DNA of 64,000 nt. Origin: Coniochaeta sp. PMI_546. Its lineage: Eukaryota > Ascomycota > Sordariomycetes > Coniochaetales > Coniochaetaceae. Shown here in pieces: positions 1 to 11,829 of the stretch (the first letter of the stretch is position 1; every line of letters begins with the position of its first letter). The stretch lies in contig MU271143.1 of NCBI GenBank assembly GCA_021432605.1, positions 753,277-817,276 of the forward strand, given 5' to 3'. The notes below the pieces were generated by a model, which saw only the letters and a program-made list of their open reading frames with translations, had not been told where the DNA came from and did not search any database. The position numbers and the translations under genes were made by a program.

Positions 1-520
1 TACACGTCTGATCTTCAACCACAACGACATGCGAGGCCGGTGTCTCCAGCAGTCTGGCCACCCCTACCCATCTCATCTGTGACAGCTCGCTTGAGCCTCA
101 TCTCACTTTAAGGTTATCTTGCTGATGCGCCAGAAGATCTGGGGAGGCTGTGGCCTGGGTCTGCGACTGGGTCAACTCCCTGACAAGTGCCAGGCACGGT
201 CTCGACCACGAGGCAGACCCTAGATAGACCATGAGGACCGGCGCTTGATGCTCTTTGCTTTAGCATGATTTCAAGTCCTGATGTGCGACCAGCGCGCATG
301 ACGATGCCTTCGTCAGGTAAGTACTTAAAGGCGAGTCGTCTGTCACATCCCGTCTTTCAACCGCCAGCTCATCATCGTCGATCAGTCAGTCTTTTCCATT
401 CGGTACAGCCATTCTTTACGAGTTCTCAGAACTCTTCCATTCTTTCGAGTCTTTGAAACCGTCAGTTGTCTCTCAGTATTGTTCTAGGTGCAAGTTTCGA
501 CATTTCGATTCACCAGCAAC
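1..520. other. Upstream region of the secreted-protein gene
   Basis: No coding region is recognised. The last 150 bases before the ATG at 521 are C/T-rich with short pyrimidine runs, as is common in fungal leaders. This is probably promoter plus 5' UTR of the gene at 521. No element could be assigned. Confidence 0.4.
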
Positions 521-1450
521 ATGAAGACTCAAACTATAACATTCATCTCCTCCCTCGTCTCTCTTGTATCTGCTGCGCCAGCTGCCGAGTCTGCCTGCGC
601 CGTGGCCTCTACAGTAACATGCACCATCATCACCACTACCATCACAACAACATCTTCAGTGGCAGCATGCGTTGCCACGGTAGCCGGCGGTGCGACCAGC
701 GCAGCAGCCGCTGTCACAACAGCTGAAGCAGCAGCAGTCACCACTGCCGCCGCTGCAGGCGTGAACATCCAATCCTTCACCGGCTCCCTAGGCGGCCCCC
801 CACCGCCAGTCATCAGCAGCGCCGGCAAGCGCCCTTTCTCAGTAAAGGGCGACACCTTTGTCGGCTCCGGCGCGGCCCTCGGCCGCAGCTGCGACGTGCA
901 GCACAACGCCTGCGCCAACGCCGCCAACTCCGGCCAGCTGTCGGGGGGCGTCTCGGTCTGCGACCAGCAGAACAACGACTGCCACGCCTTCATCTCCACC
1001 ATCGCCGCCCGGCGCCGCGCCCGCTACCTCTCGTCCCGCGCCCTCAACCTCGGCTCCTGCACCGACACCACCATCCTCTTCGAGTCCGGGCTCGACGGCC
1101 GCAACACCCCGGCTTTCATCGCTGCCAACCAGAAGGACTTCAACCACGGCTCGGCGCTCAACATCGCCGTCATCGCGGGGTTCATCTGCCAGCGTCTGGA
1201 CTCGTCGTGCAAGGCCGGCGCTGACGCCACTGCCGCTTGCGCGCAGGCTAGCTCTGCTGCTGTCGCTGCGAGCCAGGACCAGGCCGCAGCGGACTCCTTC
1301 AACAGTATCATGGCGGGCGGCGGTGCGGCGCTAGCGACCTCAACGGCGGATGTGGCGGCTACGGCTGCCGAACTGGCGACTACGGCGTCGGCGGCGCTGG
1401 CGGGCGTGCAGACGGGGATTGTGGTTCAGACTATCACGTCTTGCACGTGA
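521..1450 (+). CDS. Secreted Cys/Ala-rich fungal cell-surface protein
   Basis: Single-exon gene of 309 residues. The ATG at 521 was chosen because it is followed directly by a signal peptide: a hydrophobic core at residues 5-18 and a likely cut after the Ala at about 18-20. Residues about 30-85 are Ala/Thr/Val-rich low complexity. Two cysteine-paired blocks follow. One at about 123-154 contains RSCDVQHNAC and a downstream CDQQNNDC. The second, at about 180-240, contains FNHGSALNIAVIAGFICQRL followed by further Cys. I recall this two-block layout in fungal secreted proteins that are often mis-annotated as ribosomal s17-like or circumsporozoite-like. The function is unknown; extracellular or wall location is inferred from the signal peptide and paired cysteines. 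An Ala/Thr-rich tail follows, with no clear GPI site. The gene is followed by a long gene-free stretch. Confidence 0.82.
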   Translation: MKTQTITFISSLVSLVSAAPAAESACAVASTVTCTIITTTITTTSSVAACVATVAGGATSAAAAVTTAEAAAVTTAAAAGVNIQSFTGSLGGPPPPVISSAGKRPFSVKGDTFVGSGAALGRSCDVQHNACANAANSGQLSGGVSVCDQQNNDCHAFISTIAARRRARYLSSRALNLGSCTDTTILFESGLDGRNTPAFIAANQKDFNHGSALNIAVIAGFICQRLDSSCKAGADATAACAQASSAAVAASQDQAAADSFNSIMAGGGAALATSTADVAATAAELATTASAALAGVQTGIVVQTITSCT

Positions 1451-4400
1451 GGATAGGTGTGATGGTGGAAGATTGGGGTGGTTCGATATGTGGCAATGAC
1501 GTGTTATGATAACGAGAGCACGACTGTGGCGAGTGCTGTGTTACGATATACCCTTTGCGTCTTGAAGTGCAGAAACGAAGCCTGTTATCTTTGGCCTTGA
1601 TGTGAACTGTGGCCGCTGACCTTGCGTGACATTTGCTAGCAGTGACGCTGGAATGCTAGATCGTCTCCTGAGTGTACATCCTCCTAGAGAGTATGTAGTT
1701 GCCGTTCTACACACTTTCTCTCCTTCAAATCTCACCATGCTAAGCCAGCACAATTTTCCTTCCGTGACGTCAGTTCACATGGAGCTGTAGCATTATTCGT
1801 GATGGAGCGGGAACTTGTCAGTCACGTACCATGTCTCGAGAAGTTCCCAACAGCCATAAGGTGCTGCTATACAACGAGTCCCCTCGACAGAGGACGAAAA
1901 GGATGATAGGTGTTGTCGTCGGTGACCTCGTCGGAAGTCCGCTGGTAGCTGAATGACCAGTATGAAACCAATATCCGTTGTGAATCATCATGTGATAGGG
2001 ACGGGGGGATCCAACGAACCCTTCGCGCGCATACCTTCGGGGCAGCCCAGGGACGAAATCCTCCCCGTGTGGATTAGATCGTTAGGCTCACTGGAAGGTA
2101 GCTAGTGCCCAATACATCACGGAGGCGCTTACCCTGGGCTTAAGAGCATCGGAGTTCAGAGCCGTAGGGCAGCGGGGGGAGATAGGGATGCACATGGAGT
2201 AGAACACATAGGTAACAGGGGGTAGAGACCAGAGACTAGCCCGATCTTCAGGTTCTTGATGTCGAGTCAATTGAAACTCCCATCGAGCTCATCATAGCGA
2301 GGATGCTTCACGCCTTGTCACTACTGGTTTCGTTCGTCACTTCGTTGACATGTTCAGAGTTCTTTGTTCGCAAGACGCAGGTGCAGAGTTTGCTGATTCT
2401 CGCTGGTCATAGTGCTCCTTACGGCTCTTCTTCATGGCTATATCAAGTAGCTACTAATACTTCTCCAGTATGCTCGCTCACGGATCTCTAATATCTATGC
2501 CAAGCGCAGAAACGTTGCTAAGACGGCAACTATTGGCCCGCTGACTACGGTGGTCTGGCCAGCACAAGACTCGACCCAGCGTCATCCCATGCATCTCACC
2601 AGTCATTGGACATCATTGACACTCAAATGATCATCGGGATACGTCATCGAAGCTTGAGTCTAATGTGGACATTCGCCGTCTAGCATGTATTGGTGCCTCG
2701 TCGTAACTCGGGATGCTGAGAGAGCAAGCTTGTGAAGGTCATGGATTGACTCTGGGCTGGCCACGACCAAGCTCACAACCAAGATGTTCGGCCTGTTGGC
2801 GGCATTCCTCCGACCAAGGGCGTACGTCAAGGGCTGAGACGACGCACTGCGGCGGACCTCTCGCCCGGAGTTCGCACGTACTGTAGCTGAGGTGGCAAAA
2901 GTTCACAGGTGGTTCCGGTGACTTTCTGGGGGCGAGAGTTCACTGGACTGACAGGTTCATTGCTGGACCTTTGCTGGACCTTAAGGACTACGTCCTGGGA
3001 TTTCTCAGCTAGTCGTCATGCTGATGCCTGCTAGGCATACCGGGAGCATAGCCATAGTCTGTCGATTTGCTCTTCAACACATCCGGTCGACAAGTACAAT
3101 TACACAATCACGGCAGCAAGTGTCACAAAGCGTGACATTACTATGCATGTAAACAGATGCCAAACTGTGTAGGACGTCACACAATCACCTCGCCTATCGC
3201 GAGACAACCTATGCTTATATCTCAGCCACACACAGCGTCGCCGCCAAATATAATCCAAAAACGACGACCGAGCATGGTCGTACCGTCGAGATCTAGCATC
3301 TAGACGACGTGGGAGTCATAGTCGCTGCAGGACAACATGGAGGCCGAGATAGACAGCAAGCTAATGGCCCTCCTGGCTTCTCATTGTGTAACCAATCCGG
3401 TGAGCAATAGGTGGCGTTCTGCCTTGTCCGGTGAGTACACCGATATGGGGAAGTTGATTGGTACAGTTCTCTAGACTTCGATGGTCGTCTACACAGCATC
3501 AGCCTCGAGGCTCAAGCCGGATGAGTCGGAGAATCGCATGGCAGAATTCTAAGTTTGGCCCAGGACTTTGGTTCAGAAGCGTACACCCCCTCCTGTAGGA
3601 GTGTGTGTGCGTCGTAGACAGCGACGATTGGAGTCTCGCACAGAATGCATTGCCGTTGTGGCACTTGCAGACGGGCCGTTGTCAAACAGGCACGACACCC
3701 TCATCAGTTCGAGATGAAGGGGTGGTCACCGAGAGGTCTGTACGACTCCAGAGGCAGCCCAGGACGTCGTCGTTGCAACGTTGATGACAGATTCCAGGCC
3801 CGAAGATTACCTGCATGCGTGAAGACGCCTTGGCGGGGTGTAACTGGCTGGCTCGAATTCGGCAGGCGGATGCAAGGCTGATGCCATCCTGCGGCACGTA
3901 CACACAGAGGCCGAGGTCTTCACTCGCGGTCGATTGGATGGTAAATCCGCAAGGGTCGGCGATTCCCCGCCAGCTGTATGAGACGGCCAGGCTCTGATTC
4001 GGCCACTTGTTACTGGAGCGTCGAGCTGATCTCCCAGCGAGAGAGAAACACGAGATGTTGTTTCATGTATCAAGCATCAATTTGGCTATGCGTCGTCGCG
4101 AAATGTGAAAGGAAGGAGCGTTGAGACGTGGCTGGGGATTAGGCAAATGCTCAATTACTAACCGAAACCGGTAACATCTTTCAAGATGGAATTAGGCCCT
4201 CGTAGTCCGTAGGGGCTCGGATGCGGTGGACGTCGAAAATAGAAGAGCTCGCCGGCCGTGTGCGTGATCACGAGATCCGGAGCCATATCGAGCTCGATTG
4301 CGGGTATATGGTGTTCCGAAGAAAGCGTCTGCGAAGTCAGGATACTTTTTTTTCCCACGCTGGTGAATCAGCAATAACTGCTGCCTGGGGCGCTCGCCAG

Positions 4401-7400
4401 AGCAATGTTGATGGCCTTGCATCTACTCCGTTGCTCTCAATACGGAGCAGAATGACATGCATTAAGGCACAAGATCGGACCAAACAGTGGTTCTCTGTCC
4501 GCCGGCAACTCCGCGACTCGGTCACGGGGAGCCTGTCGTAATTCGTTCAAGGCCCGGCGTCGCATCGTTCCGTTTGCTAGGTTGCCCGTTCTTGCGATGG
4601 GTCGTCGGTCAGCCACGATCGAGGCGCAGGTTTGACAGGGGGACGTCTAGTATGGGAGCCAATCACGAGCAGAGACAGGTCGATTGCCGACCTAAAGACA
4701 AGGGTCCTTGACAGGGCTCAAGAACAGGTGCAACCACAAGCGATTGGTTCGCTCCCGAGACATTGTCGCAAATCCCCCACGAGCTGTCTCAATGACCGCG
4801 CCCTAGAAATGACCGTTTTGTGAGATTTCGTCATCTGACTGCAGCGTTGAGATGATGACAAGGGCCACAATGCTGGTTCCTTCTGAAAGTATGATATCAT
4901 AATGCTCAGCTTCTCAATGTGAACCTGGGAGCTTCTCTTCCTGCTTTAGGGTTGTCGAGCGACAGCACTCGATGTAAACTGAGGTGCTCTATGTACCTAC
5001 CTACACGGCGAAACCAACCGTGACGGCTGATCTGGACCGTATGAGAATCCGTATGTTACCAGCACTCCCGTCGCTGTTGAAGTCTTGATGCGCGCATGCT
5101 TTGCGACCGATGGCAAGCGAGCTTAGGGCGGTCACAAAATCATGAAGCTCTGTCGTAGGTAGGTGTCATTCGAACCTCAAAGAGGCTTGATGCTACTCAG
5201 GCCGGTGACAGGGACCTTGAGCAGGCTCGGGCGCCACGGTGCACCACTATAGTTGCTGATGAGCCTGCTTCGTCACGTCGATTTCGGTGAGCGTAGATGC
5301 CGCGCAACGTCTCTCTCGCCTTATTGTGAGCCGTCTTCTGGCCGTTGCAGCTATCTTACCCATAGTGACATCGTAGAGTTACCGGTGTCACCAAAGGCAG
5401 AACCTCTGGGCCGGGTCATTGTACTGTCCGAGTAGTACGTGGTCATGCCCTCCCACAAACGCAAAAGAATGTGAGCATATGCTGGTACCGAATCTCAACC
5501 TATCTTGCCAGGATGTCCTCCGCTGCTTCCGTACAACGAGATTTGAGTACTCTGCAATGATTCCATGCTCGACCGTCGTGCGTGTCCTCAAAGTGATTGC
5601 GCGGTTACCTAATTCCAAGCCTCGGTCACCAGTCGCATCTCCTCATTGACTCAGCCTCCGCTAGCCCTAAGCAACAGTGACCGCATTCAGAGTCCTCATT
5701 GAACATGTCTCAGCACTTAGTTTATGGAAATCATATCGATTCTTCCATTATTCTCGTCATCGCCATCCCATTCGCAGCGTGTTTGAGGAGATATGAACGG
5801 TGAAGTGGGGTTGCTAACCACGGTGACGAGCTGCGAGTGGCCGGCGACGTTCCCAGAGGCTTGGTCCTGGAGGGAAGCCACGGACCGGCGATCGTCTGTG
5901 TCTCAGACCTGCATGATGTACACAACCACCACCATTGGGCCAGGTACGGATGCGCATGCATGCCAGATTCCTGGGACTTCTCTGCGCGCCGTCTGTTGGA
6001 CATCCCTTTGGTTGGAATCATCGACAGGAAGTACCGACCTAGGCCCGATACGTGGCTATTGGCAGCCCACGAACGATCTCGTTGCCCATCGCGCGAATCA
6101 ATCCATCGCATGGGTCGCAGTGTCGTTGCGCTGTACTCACGGCGAACAGAGACCGTCACAACCAGCAGTTGTGACCCTAGGATCTACAGAAACCGTTGCT
6201 ACCGTTGAAAGGTCCTCGGTATGCCTTCACTGGTTCGGAACGAGTCCGGAGTCTAACGTACACTATCCAATGGTGCGAACGAGATGACTCCTCAGTGACT
6301 TGTCTTAGTGACAGCCCGGGGAGCACCGCCTCTTGACGGATGTCAGCAGAGGCCGCCCCGATCCGTCGTTGAGCCAGGCTACTATGGTAAGGGGCCTCAC
6401 TATCGACGGTACTACTTTCAATGGGACCAGGACCACCAAGTGATTCGGGGATTTTGGGACGTCCCAATTAATTTTGAACATGCCTTTCACCTGGTCCTGC
6501 ATAGTACACCGCGGTGGAACACTTTGTAATTGTTACTTTCGCTCTGGACCTCGACGAAGCGTGACGGTCGATGATGATACTGGAGAATAATACGTAGTCC
6601 TAACACGATACAACGCTCGCTAAAAGGACGGGAGTCGGGCGCTCCAAACGGAACAGGTCCTGGGTACAGCATGGTATAGCCATAGAAGGAGACCGAGTTT
6701 AATTCTCAGTACCTTAGTCTTCTGGGACAACGACCAATATTTTGGAATAGTGAAACATTAATGATAACTGTCCACCTTTTAGTGGTAGGCGCTCGCAAAG
6801 TCAGCCCTGATTGGTAGGCGTCTTGGCCGTTTCTTGCCCTGTATTTCGGTTCCACTGCCCTGTCAAGCTTCAAGTGCATAACTGTGGTAGGTACCTCTAC
6901 CTAAGGTGCCTCACACGTGGAGAGACTCATTCTGTCACCGCGAATTTACCAGTCTGTACTCAAATTTATCTCTCTCCGACCTACTCCACCAAATGTCTCC
7001 CGCCCAAAGTCACCTTCGCATCTTAAACCTCGATCGCGTGAAGTAGTGCTGCTGGAAAATCATCACGATATCCTCGCTTTCAGTCTAATCAGACAGCAAG
7101 CTCCCTCCGGTTTGATAAATCTGCTAAAGGGAACCTGTCGCGGCATCCGGCACCAAGGATTCTGAAATCTCACCTACATCGGATCGCTGGGCTTCCATCT
7201 TGTCTCTGCCTCGGTAGTAATCCCGTAGGGAGCATCGCCCGTCAGCACAGCAGCTGCAAGTCATACCTCTAGCACACATCAAGAGGCCTACGTTTCCAAA
7301 AAAGAGCCTTGCAGCAATACAATGGGTACCACCTACCACGATCTGCCTTCCTTCTGTGTAGCGGTTCTGGCACTGCTACCGAAAGAGTCATCCCGGCGTC

Positions 7401-8459
7401 CGATGATCCAGTTCTTGTCGCCATAAACAGGTTAGCCCTGAAGCTGACCGATTTGCACTGGGGGGTGGTGGAATGCTCCGTGTGGCTGGTGTGTCCTAGG
7501 TCCACCACTGTACCGTTTCCCGGCGCTTGGTGTTGATCTAAAACGGGGGACAGTGGACACAGGGCACTGCAACTGGTGAGCCAAAAGCCGATCCAATCCA
7601 ACCCCGCGGCATCATGAGATGGGTGCCAATTCCACACCTCCACCATCTCACCACACAGGCACAGGTACCTGCTGCAATGCCGGGACTTCGCATCTGTCGG
7701 TCTCATTCCATTCTCACACCCCCACAGTCGTTTACATGTGCTTCCACACACGCCTACACTAGGAATACCTGCAAGTCTATCAATGACATTGACCAGGACC
7801 GACCCCCGGCTGCGCCTTCACCACAACCCGTTGCCGGGAGTACCTATCTCACCACAACCAGTACAAGGCACATACTCCCTGCGCCATCCATCAACGTGCA
7901 TTAGTCTGCATGCACCAAGAGACTTCGTCTCTGCAATTCCAGTCATCAGTCAGATTGCCGGACCACTGCTGCCTTCATGCCTAGCTCCTGGCCATCCACC
8001 CGTCCTGTACTCGTCGTCCTAGATGACGATGACTTGCCAGGCTGCCAGACCTATAAGGCTACGATGCCTTCTCTCTCCCCGTCCCGAGTTATGAGTCGCT
8101 ATCCCTTCAAGTCTGTTGGCCTGTACACCGAGCTTTATTACTCATTCCCTAGCTTTCCATTTCTCATTTCCTAAGTCTATCTCATTGGGTCTGGTACTTT
8201 CTCTTGTCCTGCTTGGGTGTCTCGAGTATTTCTTATTATTCAGCCATCTGGTCTCGCTGTCTATTCATTGCCAACTTGTCTGTCCATCGTCCAAGCACAC
8301 ACTCTTCAGCGTCCCGCATTCGAGACATATATTCAGGGCCAGGCCAGATACCACGGGCCTCCATCCACGCACCAACAGCCAACACATACAACCGCAACAC
8401 AGACACAAACACAAATACAACACCAACTGCAGCTAGGTGTCTAGCAACATTGTGCCAGC
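1451..8459. other. 7-kb gene-poor stretch
   Basis: Reading both strands shows only short open frames (up to about 160 codons) with no recognisable family, no stable codon bias and overlapping frames on opposite strands. Base composition is near 50% GC, lower than the flanking genes but not the strong AT bias of heavily RIP-mutated repeats. No terminal repeats, reverse-transcriptase or transposase motifs are seen. The part from about 7.6 to 8.46 kb is pyrimidine- and CA-rich and probably belongs to the leader or promoter of the small gene at 8460. The rest may be regulatory DNA, long non-coding transcript or decayed sequence. Confidence 0.5.
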
Positions 8460-8705
8460 ATGTGCTTCCAATTGGTTGAGGTCTACTCGGCTTGCCGGTG
8501 CCTCTACTACCAACACGCCGTCGATCGCTGTGGCAACTATGGCAGGCGTGGGCATGGCATTACTCAGCGGACGATCTTGGTGGGATATGCTTGTAGTGAG
8601 CACTCGCAGGCAAGCCAGAGATACTCTTCGTACTCTCAGGTAGAATACTCAGACTCTGGCTACCACTCTGGCCGTTCCCACAAGAGCTCGCCCCGCTACC
8701 GGTGA
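8460..8705 (+). CDS. Small Cys/His-rich conserved fungal protein (81 aa)
   Basis: Single-exon 81-residue protein without signal peptide or membrane segment. Its first 48 residues carry a regular Cys/His pattern: C2, C12-x-C14, H19, C24, H32 and C45-x-x-H48. These sit around the phrases ACRCLYYQHAVDRC and RTILVGYACSEH. The tail (49-81) is Ser/Tyr/Arg-rich and probably disordered. I recall short Pezizomycotina proteins with the same start (Met-Cys then CRCxYY) and the LVGYAC-x-x-H block, but their function is not known to me. The spacing suggests a small metal-binding module; that is inference. A long CA-rich leader precedes the ATG and a long T-rich stretch follows the stop, so the mRNA probably has extended untranslated regions. 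The alternative is a chance frame, made unlikely by the motif. Confidence 0.75.
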   Translation: MCFQLVEVYSACRCLYYQHAVDRCGNYGRRGHGITQRTILVGYACSEHSQASQRYSSYSQVEYSDSGYHSGRSHKSSPRYR

Positions 8706-11700
8706 AAAGTACTGTCTTCGATGATGGGCTGCTGCACGTGGTGGCATCTCCCGCCGTTGGAACGCTTCGACATGGGACGTTGGGTCACGTACCTCTACTC
8801 CTTCAGAGTACGGTCCTCTTCGTCATCCCAGCCGCCATCGGAGCTTTCCTATCTCCTGGTAGGCCACGACCGTCTGATTTCGACCTCGGCCCCGCCTGCC
8901 ATGAGGTGACTCGAGATATCCAAGCCCGCCTACACCAATGCGTTCCGACATGATGCCCAGAAGCAGCGAGACTCCCAGACCTGTCGTCGAAGACGCTGTA
9001 CTACGACAGAAAGTGCGAAACCTCTTCCTCTCTCGCTCGCACCACCGCATACCGGCCTCCTTGCACTATCCTTGTCGACGTTCTGTCCGAGGGGCACACA
9101 GGGTTACAACAATCCTCTTCCAACCCCTGCACAACATGTCCGCCCTCGACCTTGGGACTTCATGTCACGGTGGTTTCCTAGGTTCCAGCGCTTTTTCACT
9201 TCTACTTGGCTTTTGTCTTTGATATTGGGAAGCATAGCGTCGGTTTGGGCATAGCATCGGCATACAGGGCATGGGCGCACTTGTACTACATCTACCATTC
9301 TCACCTTATCAGGGACCTCGGGGCGACCCGTCTTCCTGTGTCATCGTTTTCTCTACGGACCGGCCCGGGACCGCGGGCGATCGGACTTTCCTTTCTACAT
9401 TTGTCCTTTGGCGCTACATGGGGTTGGAAACAGCAAGCATGTTTTGGGAAGATACCAGGCGTTATGCGGCCATGGAATTGGCATTTGCAAGCGCCGGCTC
9501 GGAAAGAAGGGATCAGCATTTTGGGGTACACCTGGGATTTTGATTTTTTGTGTTTTGGTTTCTTCCTGCTCTCTCCTCACTTTTCTGCAATTGTTTTTGG
9601 TCTTGTTTTCCTGTTTCATCCTTTGATTGCTCGCAACTTTTGTATCATCACTGGAGATTATCCCCCGCACAGGTTGCAGTGGCACGACGACCCATGTCTG
9701 GGTACGATGTACGGAGAGGAGAATGCCCACCGGGGGCGGCGCCCCCTTGGGACTGCCATTCTTCCTCAACAAGGGTCGGTTCTGTTCTTCGTCGACCTCC
9801 ACGCGGTGCGCTCCTCAGGCGATCTGCTAGGCTGGTTTGGCCCATCATTCGCAGGATACGAAGGTGGCTCTCCTGAGCAGTTCGCGAGAGGAGTGCGATC
9901 CGGGTGGAGTAGCTGATAATTTAGCGCACATCACAATTAGATAGTCAATGCAACATAGCGAGCGATCTAATTGAAGTCCTGAAGCTCTTCGAAAGATGAT
10001 CCCCTTTTCGTGCAAGCGTCCACCTTCCCCGGCCGGGGCGTCGTCTGGTATCCGGCGCCTAAGGACTGCGTGATAACCTCGCTGTGCCATAAACCATCGT
10101 CGTCATGGTCAGGCGAGAGCATGCGAGCCACATTCCAAATAGAAGCGCATGACGTCTTGTGGAAGCTAAACCGTCGAAGCGAGATAAAAATGGGGGCCGA
10201 AGCCTTACTCCAGCCCTGGCCCAGCCTTGACTTCAGGTCAGAACCTTAGTGACATGCCAGCCAATCCCATGCTAGTCTCCCCTGGCTTGGCGAGCAGAGA
10301 CCAAAAATAGCACATTTCCCGCTAACACTACACTACACTAGCTCGGCAGAACCGGAGCACGGCCGTGATTTAGCGGGCGCGCGCGCGGTGTGCGGTCTCT
10401 GCTTGCTGGGATGACAAAAGTTCCTCGCAGTCAGATTTGCTTGGCTCCCTGTCTCTCCCTCTCGGGCCCAAAAAAGCAAGTTTAAGTTCCACATGTGCCG
10501 TACCACCACGAATCATGCGGACTCGAACTCTTTGCATACCGCAGTCGTTTTTGATTGTTTGTCCTAGTTGGGACATGGGTTTAGTTACTCGCTTGCTGCA
10601 TTAGTCTACTTTGGGGTCCAAAAATGACATACACCAAGTCAGAAGCCGTCTCGCGCTTACTCGGGATGGGAAACACAATGCGAAGGGTGGACAATCGCAA
10701 ATGGCTTCGGCAGAGAACGCGTCGTGTCAGACGTGGGAAGACGAATATGATGACGTTATGGAAGGCTCGGCTATCGCGCGACGCACAGCTACACTACCAC
10801 GCTCCGCGGAACCGGAACCTCGTCGTTGGGACGGCGGTCTTCCATTTGGGCCCTCTCGCCAACGTGGAGAAAGATCATGCCTCACGTCATTCTTGCGGCT
10901 TGCCATGTGAAAGGCCGCTTCCTTCCGTCTGACAAATGCAAGGTTTCATGGGGATGGGCGATGGAGTGCGGAGGTGTGAACGATAGCGGTGTTGGGTATC
11001 TCACCTAGGCTCAACTTTCGTCCTGCACTTTGATCCATCGAGATGCTTTTCACAAAGGTCACTCCCATACATAATAAGGCCAAAGTCGGTCGAATGCTGG
11101 GATGGGCGCTTACGTATGTGCTCGTTGTGAGGCCACTCTTAGGTAAGTGAGGAGCGTTTGCTCTCACCTAGGTGTATGTAAGCCCTAACCGAACCCTGTA
11201 TGATCACCGATTCCAAACTCAATTCGGCTACAATCTTGATGCAGAGAGTTGATCTAGGCCATGGTGCAGTTCCGGATAGGCTTGGCTACCTAGACTCTCT
11301 GTTCTCTTTAGGTTTGACTAGGCATATGTGTTAACGGTGCTTTGTATTACGGGCACGAAAACGCAGAAGGTGATCTTGTTATCTTGTAGGAAATGGACCT
11401 TTATATACGAAGCCCAAGTCTTAGTATCAATTTTCACTATCACGCCCATGAACGGCAATTGTCAAGGTGAAACAAATAGTCTCACCGTGTGCAACGAACC
11501 TCCAGAATGGCGCTAAGCCTTACCAGAAGCCCCCAGCCTGTGCACGGACCACTACGTTGAACGCGCCTTGACGCGTTAAGTGATTTGTTTGCAGCGTACC
11601 GTAGTACACATCTGTCACTGCGGAAGGTACACAACTTTGCCACGATCAACCTACCCTCTTTGTCTGGTCTGGCGAGAAGCACGGGCTAGGATATATCAGT

Positions 11701-11829
11701 AAGGTAGACATTGTTGAGTCAACAACAACCACGACATCAAGCATGATCTAGTGGATCATCAGTGCCTGTTGCTTGGCGACAGCAACGACGTCGACCTCTT
11801 CCACCAGAGGCAGACCGGAACCGGCCACC
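8706..11829. other. Gene-free stretch, probably long 3' UTR then intergenic
   Basis: A 236-codon open frame at 9206-9916 (+) has no recognisable domain and lies in T-rich sequence typical of fungal 3' untranslated regions, so it is not called as a gene. A short GC hairpin (six-base arms 9732-9737 and 9741-9746, three-base loop) lies inside it. From 10 to 11.8 kb nothing coding is supported. A GC dinucleotide run lies near 10377-10387. Confidence 0.4.

Noticed and set aside
5731-6287. Overlapping 142- and 164-codon frames on opposite strands
   Set aside because: Neither has a recognisable family or typical codon use; mutual overlap suggests chance frames in the gene-poor stretch.
9206-9916. 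236-codon open frame on the plus strand
   Set aside because: T-rich, low-order hydrophobic sequence with no domain and overlapping open frames on both strands; better explained as 3' UTR or intergenic DNA.
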